The notes: a model not told the origin generated them from the sequence alone. Shown: positions 25,233-32,990, numbered from the stretch's first letter. The stretch is 51,973 nt of DNA from JAFDWI01 sp964544305 (GCA_964544305.1 CAZJAZ010000015.1:1-51973), one strand, 5' to 3'. Made by a program: numbers and translations.

Positions 25233-26399
25233 TTAGTTCTGGGGTGGTTGGGGCAGGTTGACGGTGATCGTCGGATATGCCGGGTCTCCCGATACGGCCG
25301 GCGGAGCGGGAGCGGTCGGGACGGGAACCACCGGTGGCGGCACCGCGGCTTGCGCTTTGTCGCGTGCGGCTTCTTGGGCTCGGGCTGCGTCGGCCTGCCG
25401 GTACTGTTCGGCCAAGCGCTGCTTGCCAGACGTCGCTCGGGCCGCGCGACCTTCATCGCCGCCATCGTCACCACGGAAAAGTTCAGCCACGGCTGCCAAA
25501 CCACCGAGTCCACTCGCAAAGTCTGCGGGGAGATAAATCTTTGTGGCTTGTCCGTTCGCGATTGTGCCAAGCGCATCGAGGTATTTGATCGCCAACAAGT
25601 CTGGTGAGGGGTCACCAGCGTGGATCGCGTCATACACGGTCGTGATGGCTTGGGCTTCACCTTCGGCGACGGTGAGTTGTCGGAACCGTTCTGCTTCGGC
25701 GACGGCCTTGATGGCTTCGGCGTCACCTTGTGCGGTCAGGATTTGACGCTGTCGGTCACCTTCGGCACGGAGGATCGCCGAGGCCTTTTCACCTTCGGCC
25801 AGCGCAATTGCGGCTTCGCGTTGCCCGTCAGCTTCGGTGACGACCGCTCGACGATTTCGTTCGGCTTTCATTTGTTCGTGCATGGCATGCATGACATCGG
25901 GCGGCGGATCAATGCGCTGAATCTCGACTCGCACGATGCGCACGCCCCATTTATCGGTGGCGTCGTCGAGAATGTCACGCAGACCATGGTTGATGGTGTC
26001 GCGGCTGGTCAGTGCTTGATCGAGTTGCATGTCGCCGACGACATTGCGCAAGTTGGTTTGCGCAAGTTTGGTGATCGCCATGATGAAGTTCGCGACGTTG
26101 TAAATCAGGCGTTGCGGATCGGTGGGTTCGTAATAGACAACCGCGTCAACGGAAACAATCACGTTGTCCGACGTGATGACCTCTTGTGGCGGCACGTCAA
26201 TGACCTGTTCACGCATGTCAACAATGCGGATCTTGTCGACAAAGGGCACGATGATACGCAGGCCAGGCTCGAGTGTTTCGGCGTACTTCCCTAAACGTTC
26301 TTTCACACCTCGTTGGTACGGGCGAACGATTTTGACGGCGCTTCCAACGAAGATGAGAAAGAAGAACGCCAGAATAAACAGGGCGGCGACTGCGGGCAT
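25233..26399 (-). CDS. SPFH/band 7 (stomatin-like) membrane protein
   Basis: 388 residues. One N-terminal membrane segment (about 4-22), band 7 domain (VKIVRPYQRGVKERLGKYAETLEPGLRIIVPFVDKI, DVPPQEVITSDNVIVSVDAVVYY, WGVRIVRVEIQRIDPP), then an Ala/Glu-rich coiled coil (AERNRRAVVTEADGQREAAI to AEAERFRQL) and a Pro-rich tail. It is a scaffold of membrane microdomains, usually paired with an NfeD protein; here nfeD precedes it by 17 nt, so the pair is intact. The Pro/Ala tail beyond about residue 300 is longer than in most paralogues. Confidence 0.93.
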   Translation of the reverse strand: MPAVAALFILAFFFLIFVGSAVKIVRPYQRGVKERLGKYAETLEPGLRIIVPFVDKIRIVDMREQVIDVPPQEVITSDNVIVSVDAVVYYEPTDPQRLIYNVANFIMAITKLAQTNLRNVVGDMQLDQALTSRDTINHGLRDILDDATDKWGVRIVRVEIQRIDPPPDVMHAMHEQMKAERNRRAVVTEADGQREAAIALAEGEKASAILRAEGDRQRQILTAQGDAEAIKAVAEAERFRQLTVAEGEAQAITTVYDAIHAGDPSPDLLAIKYLDALGTIANGQATKIYLPADFASGLGGLAAVAELFRGDDGGDEGRAARATSGKQRLAEQYRQADAARAQEAARDKAQAAVPPPVVPVPTAPAPPAVSGDPAYPTITVNLPQPPQN

Positions 26400-26416
26400 G
26401 GATCGTCTCTTTTCGC

Positions 26417-26896
26417 TTAACTCGTCGGTTGTGTGTCTGGTGCGGCGGCTCGATCAACGATGAGTCGTGTGCCGCGAACTTCGGCAACAACGACATTTTC
26501 GCCGACCGAGAACGCTTCGCCGGTTGATGATTCGGCCCGCCATTTTTCTGCACCGAGGAGCACCATTCCTGGCTCTTGTCCCGCTCCTATTGGCTGGGTT
26601 ACTTGCGCTATTTGGCCGACGTGGCGAGTCGCACCAACCCCCAGTGTTGGTTCAGTGTCGTCAAGTTTGCGAGCAAGGGGTCGCATTGCCAAGAAACTCA
26701 CGATGGATACGCCAAGGAAGACGGCCCATTCAATGCCAACGTTGACACCAAAGAATGCCAGGATCGCAGCCGCTGCGGCACCCAGGGCAAACGGGGCGAG
26801 GAAGAACGAACCGGCCATTGCCATTTCGCCTACTCCAAAGACGACCATGGCCCCAAGCCAGATCCACCGCCACGTGTTCGGATCTGTTGTGTCCAC
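26417..26896 (-). CDS. NfeD family membrane protein
   Basis: 159 residues. Two or three hydrophobic segments (WIWLGAMVVFGVGEMAMAG, FFLAPFALGAAAAAILAFF, IEWAVFLGVSIVSFLA; about residues 12-80) are followed by the NfeD OB-fold domain (GQIAQVTQPIGAGQEPGMVLLGAEKWRAESS, VGENVVVAEVRGTRLIV). This is the short form without the ClpP-like protease. It probably works with the SPFH protein encoded just downstream. The start is GTG at 26896. Confidence 0.92.
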   Translation of the reverse strand: MDTTDPNTWRWIWLGAMVVFGVGEMAMAGSFFLAPFALGAAAAAILAFFGVNVGIEWAVFLGVSIVSFLAMRPLARKLDDTEPTLGVGATRHVGQIAQVTQPIGAGQEPGMVLLGAEKWRAESSTGEAFSVGENVVVAEVRGTRLIVDRAAAPDTQPTS

Positions 26897-27214
26897 GCTG
26901 CCTGCCTTCCCACGTCCATCGTTTGGTATTCAGCGTAGCGCACAAACGAATCGGTGCATCGAGACGACAGCCCATCTTCAACGAGTCTGGCCTATCGTCG
27001 TCCACAACATCTCGTTTTGGGTGCGTTTTTGGAACCTGCAGGTCCGGATTCGGCACCCAAAACGAGGTCCGGGAGTGCGCGCCTTTCCCCAAACACGCCG
27101 GTAATGCGATGCGATGTGGCAGAACCTGGCTAGCATCTCCTGCTTGCCTGAACGTCTCGTTCGAGGTGAAAACGACGGAACACGACGACAACGCGTAACA
27201 AGCGGAGAGCCAAC
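26897..27214. other. intergenic region, left border of the accessory island
   Basis: 318 nt without a supported gene, between divergent nfeD and the glycine-rich gene. It contains copy A of the dispersed palindromic repeat (27011-27066), a possible -10 TAGCAT at 27131-27136 with no good -35, and the ribosome site GCGGAGAG just before 27215. I see no tRNA or transposase. Confidence 0.6.
27011..27066. repeat. dispersed palindromic repeat, copy A
   Basis: A perfect 14-bp inverted repeat, CTCGTTTTGGGTGC (27011-27024) and GCACCCAAAACGAG (27053-27066). The core (left box at 27015, right box at 27053, 38-nt offset) is shared with copy B at 38619-38670, including the TTTTGG after the left box, while the 20 nt between are unrelated. 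This suggests a genuine repeat family rather than chance. No T tract marks it as a terminator on either strand. Confidence 0.75.
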
Positions 27215-28501
27215 ATGACCTTCACCCTTACCCCGGGGCTACACATCGAAACGATCGACGACGGGTTGCTCGTCCTCGTCCCCGGCCACACCACCGTGGC
27301 CCACCTGATCGGCGACCAAGCCCACGCATTCATGCTCGCCCAGGCCGGCGCGAGCACGGTGCCCGACCATCTCGAGTCGGCCATGGCCGGGCTGGTCCAA
27401 TTGGGGATCGTGCGCAGCGATACGTGGTCGCGTCGCCGGGTCATCCAACTCGGTGGTGTCGCGGCAGCCGCAGCCGTTGCGGTCGTCGCGTTGCCCAGCG
27501 TCGCGGCAGCGTCTTCACCGGGCGCGACGACCACGCCCCCAACCACGACCAACCCCAACGCCCCACGCCCCCTCGCCGTGGAATACCTCGTCATCGGTGG
27601 GGGCGGAGGCGGCGGCGGGTCCACCGCGGACGGTGGCGGTGGCGCGGGCGGCGTCCTCATGGGAACCACGACGCTGACGCTTGCCTCCACGCCGGTGATC
27701 GTCGGTGCCGGTGGGGCTACCCAGGTGAACGGTTCCGGCTCGTCACTCGGTGCGGTGGCCAGTGCGCTGGGCGGCGGTCACGGTGCCGGAAATTACCGGG
27801 GGACCTTGGCTCCGGGCAACGGCGCCTCGGGAGGCGGCGGCGACAACAGCGGAAACCCGCCAGGAACCGGCACCGCCGGGCAGGGCAACAACGGCGGCAA
27901 AGGAACAAACCACCCCGGCGACATCTACGACCCGAGGGATTTCCATGTGTACGCCGCCGGCGGCGGTGGCGGGGCGGGCGGCGCCGGCGGACAGGGATAC
28001 GTCGGGATCCCGTCCGATGGTGGCCGGGGCGGCAAGGGTGTGGTCTCTCAGCTTGCCCGGACGATGCGCCTCGGCGACACCAATTCCGGCGACCCGCAAT
28101 TCGGGTGGGTCGGCGGGGGTGGCGCCGGCAGCGTCGCAACCAGCGGCGACGGGGCTGGCACCCCTGGGCAGCCCAGCCGGGGCGGGCTTGGTGGCGGCGG
28201 CCAAGGCACCGTATATGACCTGTGGAGTCATCACAATCAATCAGCGAGCCCGGGCAAGGCGAACACCGGTGGCGGCGGTGGAGGTGGCAACGCCGCCGGC
28301 GGCTCAGGTGTGGTGATCATCGCGTACCTGACCGCCGATGCGGCCGGCCTGACCATTGGCGGCGGCGACCGAATCATCACGCCCGGCACCTACACCGACG
28401 AAGACGACCCGAACTACTGGACCTATCCCGCCAGCACCTTCGACGGCAAGACCTACCACGTGTTCTCGTCAACGGGCAGCGCGACCTTCACGATCACCTG
28501 A
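27215..28501 (+). CDS. exported glycine-rich protein with N-terminal PqqD-like domain and internal Tat motif
   Basis: 428 residues. Residues about 7-66 (IDDGLLVLVPG, VAHLIGDQAHAFMLAQAG, LESAMAGLVQLGIV) match the helix pattern of PqqD/RRE-like domains. They are followed by a twin-arginine-like SRRRVIQLGG (72-81), a hydrophobic Ala/Val stretch (82-97) and an AxA-type cleavage zone, so the Tat n-region would be a folded domain. After a Thr/Pro linker comes a long Gly-rich beta-type domain (EYLVIGGGGGGGG, LTLASTPVIVGAGG, GNAAGGSGVVIIAY) like phage-fibre glycine-rich domains, then a short C-terminal segment (YHVFSSTGSATFTIT). Surface location is inferred. Strong G+C enrichment reflects Gly codons and probable transfer. 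RBS GGAGAG is present. Confidence 0.7.
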   Translation: MTFTLTPGLHIETIDDGLLVLVPGHTTVAHLIGDQAHAFMLAQAGASTVPDHLESAMAGLVQLGIVRSDTWSRRRVIQLGGVAAAAAVAVVALPSVAAASSPGATTTPPTTTNPNAPRPLAVEYLVIGGGGGGGGSTADGGGGAGGVLMGTTTLTLASTPVIVGAGGATQVNGSGSSLGAVASALGGGHGAGNYRGTLAPGNGASGGGGDNSGNPPGTGTAGQGNNGGKGTNHPGDIYDPRDFHVYAAGGGGGAGGAGGQGYVGIPSDGGRGGKGVVSQLARTMRLGDTNSGDPQFGWVGGGGAGSVATSGDGAGTPGQPSRGGLGGGGQGTVYDLWSHHNQSASPGKANTGGGGGGGNAAGGSGVVIIAYLTADAAGLTIGGGDRIITPGTYTDEDDPNYWTYPASTFDGKTYHVFSSTGSATFTIT

Positions 28502-28711
28502 CCCGGAGTTCGCCACTACCGTCTCGGCGATGGCGAGGCGGATCGACGTCGCCTGTGTGTTCGTCTTCGCTGGCGCGTCGACCATGCGTATCTGGCCCGC
28601 TGGAAAGCCGAGGTCGGCGTGTTCTTCGACGGCACCGATGCCACCTCCAGCGCCGAAGAGTTGGAGGCGATCGCGCCCCGGCATCCGGTCTTCGTCCTGC
28701 ACCGGCCATGA
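28502..28711 (+). pseudogene. open frame after the glycine-rich gene stop, possible gene remnant
   Basis: In the same frame as the glycine-rich gene, directly after its TGA, 69 sense codons run to a second TGA. The end (VDHAYLARWKAEVGVFFDGTDATSSAEELEAIAPRH) reads like natural protein with normal amino-acid balance, unlike the other two frames. It has no ATG at its beginning. It may be a remnant of a displaced gene, a lost C-terminus, or chance in GC-rich DNA. Not recognised. Confidence 0.25.
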
Positions 28712-29259
28712 GTGACGCACCTCCCCGACCCGAGCGTTCCCCGAGAGCGCAGCAGATCATCGTCGCCGCACGTCACCTCTTGGAAGGCGAAGGGCCCGAA
28801 GCCCTCACGATGCGTCGCCTCGGCGACAAGGTCGGTATCCGCTCCCCATCGCACTACAAGCACTTTGCCAACAAACGGTCGGTCGAAGCCGCACTCATCG
28901 ATGACGCCTTCGCCGACATGGGGGCCGCGCTTCATCACGCGGTCAGCCATCTCGCCCGGTCCAGTCCCATCAGCGCGTTGCTCCGCGCCTACCGGAGCAC
29001 CGCGCTGGGTTCTCCCAACCTCTACCGGCTCACCACCGGCCCAAATCTCCGGCGAAAAGCGCTGACGGCCGGCATCGAGGCGTGGGCGGGTGAGCCGTTC
29101 TTCTTGGTGACCTGTGACGCCAGTGTCGCCCAGGCACTCTGGAGCTGCGCCCACGGCCTGACGATCCTCGAAATCGAACAACGCTTTCCCGGCGGCTCAG
29201 ACCTGGATCGCACCTGGCGCTCCGCCGCTCAGGCCTTCACCGAGGAGGCGAAACGCTGA
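28708..29259 (+). CDS. TetR family transcriptional regulator
   Basis: 183 residues. The helix-turn-helix in RAQQIIVAARHLLEGEGPEALTMRRLGDKVGIRSPSHYKHFANKRSVEAALI (about 11-62) is of TetR type; the rest is a helical ligand-binding domain (ALLRAYRSTALGSPNLYRLTTG, then VAQALWSCAHGLTILEIEQRF) of the WHG/TetR_C_13-like kind. The start ATG at 28708 overlaps the end of the remnant frame; a longer frame upstream is not protein-like. It is convergent with the 2OG oxygenase gene. The target is unknown. High G+C. Confidence 0.88.
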   Translation: MSDAPPRPERSPRAQQIIVAARHLLEGEGPEALTMRRLGDKVGIRSPSHYKHFANKRSVEAALIDDAFADMGAALHHAVSHLARSSPISALLRAYRSTALGSPNLYRLTTGPNLRRKALTAGIEAWAGEPFFLVTCDASVAQALWSCAHGLTILEIEQRFPGGSDLDRTWRSAAQAFTEEAKR

Positions 29260-29319
29260 AGGACGCTTCGAGCGAGTCCCAACGGACGCTCGGCACTGCC
29301 GAGACCGAACACCATTCCG

Positions 29320-30486
29320 TCAATGCGGCGGTGAGTGAACGTCATCGCGCGACGCACCCGACACGGCGCCTCGGCGCTCGTGATCAGAGGCTTCGGCGAG
29401 GCTACAGGCGACGAGGTCCGGGTAGCTGCGCTGGAAGTAGTTCCAGAGCTGTTCCCCGTAGGTGGTCGCCGCAGCCGACGTTGTTCCCCGGTCGCCCCGG
29501 GCAAGCTCGTCAGGACGTGCCATGAATCCGGCGGTCGCATGGTGCGCGCTGGCGGCGACGGCATCCGTGAATCGAGGGTCAAGTTCGATCGGTTCCAACA
29601 ACGTGCTCAGGTCGGGGCCGTGGAAGTACGCGGACGAATACCGCTCCTGTGCCGACACGACCCGGGCGGTGGTGGCAACGAAGTAGTTCTCGGTCATCGC
29701 TTGGAGCATCTCGCCGATGTTGACGACGATCGCGCCATCGTCGGCGGGCACGTCGATCCAAGCACCCGCCGGATTCTGGACCTGGAGTCCACCGACGCCG
29801 TGCTGCCACAGCAGGGTCACAAAACCGGTGTCATGATGGCCGTTCACACCGGCTTGCCCCGGTGGGGTCGGTGGATAGTGGATGAGCTTCGTGAGTGACA
29901 TGCGCCGAGTCCCGAACCGCTCCCCCAGGCCGTCGACCGGCAACCCCAGCCCGAGGCTCATCGCCGCCATCAACTCGTCGGCAAGCGTACCCATTTCGAC
30001 TTGGAAGCGTTCGACGAGGGGCCGGAACGATGGCAGCACCTCGTCGGGCCACTGGTTCGGGCCTTCGAGCCGGAGGTAGGCCGGTTCGATGTCCCCGTGG
30101 CGCGGCGGCAGTTCGGTCCAGAAATCGACCTGCTCGCGATAGTCGATCCGAGCGTCGGTGTATTCGGTTCCGGTGCGCTCCCAGCCACGAAACCAGGGTG
30201 ACCTTGCCTTGTCGATCGTGGCTTTCGTGTCGTCATCGAGCGCGAAGAAAGCCCGCATCGTCGCGAAGTAGTCGGCGATGAACGCGGGATCGACGCCGTG
30301 ATCGACAAGCCGCATGAACCCGACCTCGTGGAGCGTCCGACGCACCTCGTCGGCGAACTCCCGCCGGTCGGACTCGCCACCGAGCCACCGAGCGAACGAG
30401 AGCGTGGGAATCGAGTCGAACCCGTGCCCGGTCACCGTAAGGATCGTTTCGTCGACATCGTGCGCAGAACCTAGTGCTGCGACCAT
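29320..30486 (-). CDS. isopenicillin-N-synthase-like Fe(II)/2-oxoglutarate oxygenase, distal His missing
   Basis: 388 residues with N-terminal DIOX_N-like region (IPTLSFARWL, VRRTLHEVGFMRLVDHGVDP) and C-terminal double-stranded beta-helix (LTKLIHYPPTPPG, GVNGHHDTGFVTLLWQ, LQVQNPAGAWIDVP, VVNIGEMLQAMTENYFVATTARVV, ERYSSAYFHGPD). Metal ligands H217 and D219 and the cosubstrate R282-x-S284 are present, but the position of the distal iron His (usually T-x-H-R-V) is Ala274. It therefore may not bind iron in the usual way, or may use another ligand. The substrate is unknown. It has a GC-rich island composition. Its start ATG at 30486 has no clear Shine-Dalgarno sequence. Confidence 0.82.
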   Translation of the reverse strand: MVAALGSAHDVDETILTVTGHGFDSIPTLSFARWLGGESDRREFADEVRRTLHEVGFMRLVDHGVDPAFIADYFATMRAFFALDDDTKATIDKARSPWFRGWERTGTEYTDARIDYREQVDFWTELPPRHGDIEPAYLRLEGPNQWPDEVLPSFRPLVERFQVEMGTLADELMAAMSLGLGLPVDGLGERFGTRRMSLTKLIHYPPTPPGQAGVNGHHDTGFVTLLWQHGVGGLQVQNPAGAWIDVPADDGAIVVNIGEMLQAMTENYFVATTARVVSAQERYSSAYFHGPDLSTLLEPIELDPRFTDAVAASAHHATAGFMARPDELARGDRGTTSAAATTYGEQLWNYFQRSYPDLVACSLAEASDHERRGAVSGASRDDVHSPPH

Positions 30487-30707
30487 GAACGTAGGTAGTT
30501 GTCCAGGGCGAGGCAGACGGGCCGCTCACAAGGAAACAGCTCGAATGTGCATAGGCAATGCGTCGAGGGCGAGGACGCCGTGAGCGGTTCATCTGGCCGT
30601 CCTGAACCCACCGAACGTTTGTGGTCACAGCACGAGCCGAGGGTGGGGGCGCTTCGACGCAGTGGCCGCACGGTTGCAGGAACCTGAGGACTGGTTCGAC
30701 ACATGGG

Positions 30708-30740
30708 CCATGTGATCCCGTGCAACACTGGATCACATGG
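30708..30740. promoter_or_regulatory. large palindromic operator at the vapB start
   Basis: A perfect 11-bp inverted repeat, CCATGTGATCC (30708-30718) and GGATCACATGG (30730-30740), spaced by 11 nt. The right arm contains the vapB ATG (30737). Type II antitoxins usually autoregulate through such palindromes; binding here would cover the start codon and probably the promoter. Confidence 0.65.
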
Positions 30741-30973
30741 CTTCCCAAAACGTGACGTTGTCACTTCCCGACGACTTGGTACGCCGAGCGAAAGTCTTCG
30801 CTGCGACGCGCGACACGTCGATGTCCGCGCTTGTTGGGGATCTGCTTGCCGCGTTGGTCGACACCGAAGGCTCCTACCAGCAGACCTGGCGCGCAGAGGA
30901 AGCGTTCATGACCTCTGGGCCATTAGTGGTCGACAACCAGGTCGCGTCACGAGACGAACTTCACAAGCGTTGA
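30737..30973 (+). CDS. ribbon-helix-helix antitoxin (VapB-like)
   Basis: 78 residues. N-terminal NVTLSLPDDLVRRAKVFAATRDTSMSALVGDLLAALVD is a ribbon-helix-helix (CopG/Arc type) DNA-binding module; the C-terminal half is the likely toxin-binding tail. It ends 6 nt before the PIN-domain gene. Start ATG lies inside the palindromic operator, suggesting a short or absent leader. Because the toxin gene downstream is broken, the antitoxin may be a leftover. Confidence 0.82.
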   Translation: MASQNVTLSLPDDLVRRAKVFAATRDTSMSALVGDLLAALVDTEGSYQQTWRAEEAFMTSGPLVVDNQVASRDELHKR

Positions 30974-30979
30974 GCGATC

Positions 30980-31386
30980 ATGGAATTTGTCGAGACGAAT
31001 GTGCTGCTCTATGCCTATGACGCATCGGGGTCTGCGCAGTCGGACAAGGCCCGCTCACTCGTTTCGGCGTTCGGTCGCTCCAGAACCGGAGCGTTGAGCG
31101 TTCAGGTTCTCCAGGAGTTCTACGTCAACGCTGTTTCCAAGATCCGCTCACCCCAGCCCATGGGCGCGAACGAATTCAGAACCTCTCCCGCTGGACAACC
31201 CACGTGCCCGATGCCGATGACGTGATTGCCACGGCGTTGCTGGGCACCGAGCGACAACTGTCATTTTGGGACGCGATGACCGTACGGAGCGCGTCCAGGC
31301 TTGGTTGTTCCACCTTGTGGACCGAGGACCTGAACGACGGCCAAGTCATCGAGGGCGTTCGCATCACCAATCCGTTTGCGCACTGA
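30980..31386 (+). pseudogene. PIN-domain toxin (VapC-like), frameshifted
   Basis: Frame 1 (30980-31225) begins MEFVETNVLLYAYDASG with the first PIN Asp/Glu region (the usual Asp is in the -D-N-LLY motif, here ETNVLLYAYD) and runs to VSKIRSPQPMGA. The rest of the domain, RIQNLSRWTTHVPDADDVIATALLG, QLSFWDAMTVRSASRLGC and LWTEDLNDGQVIEGVRI, continues in another frame up to 31386. The switch falls near 31160-31170. Combined, the two halves make a normal-length PIN RNase with its acidic residues (DADD, SFWDA, TEDLND). Most likely an inactivated toxin, although a sequencing error could give the same picture. Confidence 0.8.
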
Positions 31387-31926
31387 GCATTTAGGGTCAG
31401 GCCCTCACCAGGCGGGGTTGTACACGTCCTCGACGACGAACTGGTCGCTACTGGCGAGGTGAATCGCGCGGACATGGTTTTGGCAGTCCCAGCCGAGTGG
31501 ATCCAGGGCGACGATGACATTCAGGTGCTGCTCGCCGAAGAAACGATCTCAACGGGTTGGGACTGTCCACGTGCCGAGGTGCTCTATTCGGAACGTCCCG
31601 CGTCGGATGCAACGCCCATCGCCCAGGTGATCGGCCGGATGCCCCGCCAGTCGTTGGCGCATCGGATCGCCACCGACGACGTGTTGAACTCGGTGGCGTG
31701 TTACCTGCCGTTGTCCGACGCGGCGAAGCTGACCGCAATCAAAGGCGAACTCCAAGGACGTGGTGGCGACGATGAGAACACGGTCGGCCCACGTGTGGTG
31801 CGCGACCCGAAAGTGTTTGCCCGCAACGCATCGCTGCCCACAGAAGTGTTCGACTTCGTCGAGTCGTTACCGAGCGTTCCGACGAGCGCCTTGGTTCCTC
31901 ATCAACGCCAAACATCACTTCGGTAA
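31387..31926 (+). pseudogene. DEAD/DEAH helicase fragment (type III restriction Res-like C-terminal part)
   Basis: One frame from the stop at 31384 to 31926 has no start of its own family and shows only the end of a superfamily 2 helicase: IQVLLAEETISTGWDCPRAEVLYSERPASDATPIAQVIGRMPRQSLAHRIATDDVLNSVACYLP. The STGWDCPRAEV and QVIGRMPR blocks are helicase motifs V and VI of Res/type III restriction-like proteins. The N-terminal Walker A and B motifs are absent, and the C-terminus breaks off. It is a decayed remnant of a defence-type gene, next to the broken vapC. The following 86 nt hold nothing recognisable. Confidence 0.75.
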
Positions 31927-32012
31927 TTGTCTTGTAGGCAGCAACCCGGTTTTGCACGATCTCCGGCGCCCAGCGGGAGCCATGGAAGTGCCGCAAGGGC
32001 GAGTACGAGGGA

Positions 32013-32990
32013 TCAGCCGCGCGTCGCGATCGTGAGCGTGATGGGCCGACGGGGGTTGCTGCCCCGGCCTTCAATGCGAGCGCCCTCGGCCTCGAGCAGT
32101 GGCCGAAGTTCGCGGAACACGACGCGGTAGCGGTACCACGGCACCGACGGATACAGGTGATGGATGAGGTGCCGGTCCTGCTGCAACAGCAGCCACGTCG
32201 ACCCTCGGAACGTCGTGATGCGCGTGTTGCGGAAGCGCTCGGTGCTCTCGTAGGGCACGTGCGGCAGCCACTGAAACAGGACCATGAGCGCGAGCACGCC
32301 CAAGCGGCCGGGAAGCCACCACAGGAAGAACACGGGTGGGAACAGGCCGAGCGGGATCGACGCCGCGAGCACCACGAGCCCGAGCTGCGAGTACCGGCGC
32401 ATGCGCGCCGCTTCTGCCTTCATCCGGTCGGTCGGCGCCGGCATGTCCTCTGGCGTGAACCGGGAGAGTGCCTTGTCCGTCACCTTGTCGCCGCCGGGCA
32501 GCGCGTTGACGACGCTGAACACCTGGCCGACGAACCACTTGACGGGCAGCATCCAAAGCGGCCCGGCCACGAGCGCGTCGGGGTCCTTCAACGGATCGTT
32601 GGTGTTGGCGTGGTGGCGCAGGTGCGAGCCCGAGAAGCCCTTGACATCGAGCTGCAGCGGGATGGCCGCGATCGATCCGCATGTGACGTCGAGCCATTTC
32701 CACCGCTCGTTGCGGCCGCTGATCGCCTTGTGATTCGCGTCGTGGTGGACCGTGTAGAAGGCGTAGCTGAGGACCGCGTTGATCGCGGTGCCCGCCCAGA
32801 GCGGGAGCACACCGGCGAACCACAAGGCGACAATGGTGGCAAAGCCGACTACGAGGCCGACACAGAGCAGCACCGTCGGCCAACCGACCATCCCGCTGTT
32901 CCGGCGGATCACCTCGGACTCCTCGAGCGACATCTGAATGCGCTTGTCGCGGCGGTCGCGAATTTGGTGGGTTGACTGCTCCGCTGTCAT
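32013..32990 (-). CDS. fatty acid desaturase family membrane di-iron protein
   Basis: 325 residues from ATG at 32990. The His boxes of membrane desaturases/hydroxylases are HHDANH, HLRHHANTND and, near the C-terminus, HLIHHLYP. Hydrophobic segments (GWPTVLLCVGLVVGFATIVALWF, LPLWAGTAINAVLSYAFYTV, LVVLAASIPLGLFPPVFFLWWLPG) make it an integral membrane enzyme. It could act on fatty acids or carotenoids (CrtR/beta-carotene hydroxylase proteins share these boxes); sequence alone does not decide. A possible -10 (TACATT) only 6 nt upstream suggests a leaderless mRNA. It is divergent from a LysR regulator, the likely controller. High G+C island gene. Confidence 0.82.
   Translation of the reverse strand: MTAEQSTHQIRDRRDKRIQMSLEESEVIRRNSGMVGWPTVLLCVGLVVGFATIVALWFAGVLPLWAGTAINAVLSYAFYTVHHDANHKAISGRNERWKWLDVTCGSIAAIPLQLDVKGFSGSHLRHHANTNDPLKDPDALVAGPLWMLPVKWFVGQVFSVVNALPGGDKVTDKALSRFTPEDMPAPTDRMKAEAARMRRYSQLGLVVLAASIPLGLFPPVFFLWWLPGRLGVLALMVLFQWLPHVPYESTERFRNTRITTFRGSTWLLLQQDRHLIHHLYPSVPWYRYRVVFRELRPLLEAEGARIEGRGSNPRRPITLTIATRG

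Noticed and set aside
27424..28218. Arg-rich plus-strand frame inside the glycine-rich gene
   Set aside because: Gly codons GGC/GGT shifted by one give Arg/Ala-rich translation. The correct frame has a ribosome site, Tat motif and domain structure.
31739..32074. Minus-strand frame with RHFHGSRWAPEIVQNRVAAYKTI
   Set aside because: It looks partly protein-like but has no recognisable motif, overlaps the helicase remnant and the desaturase end, and lacks a start signal. Left as unexplained.
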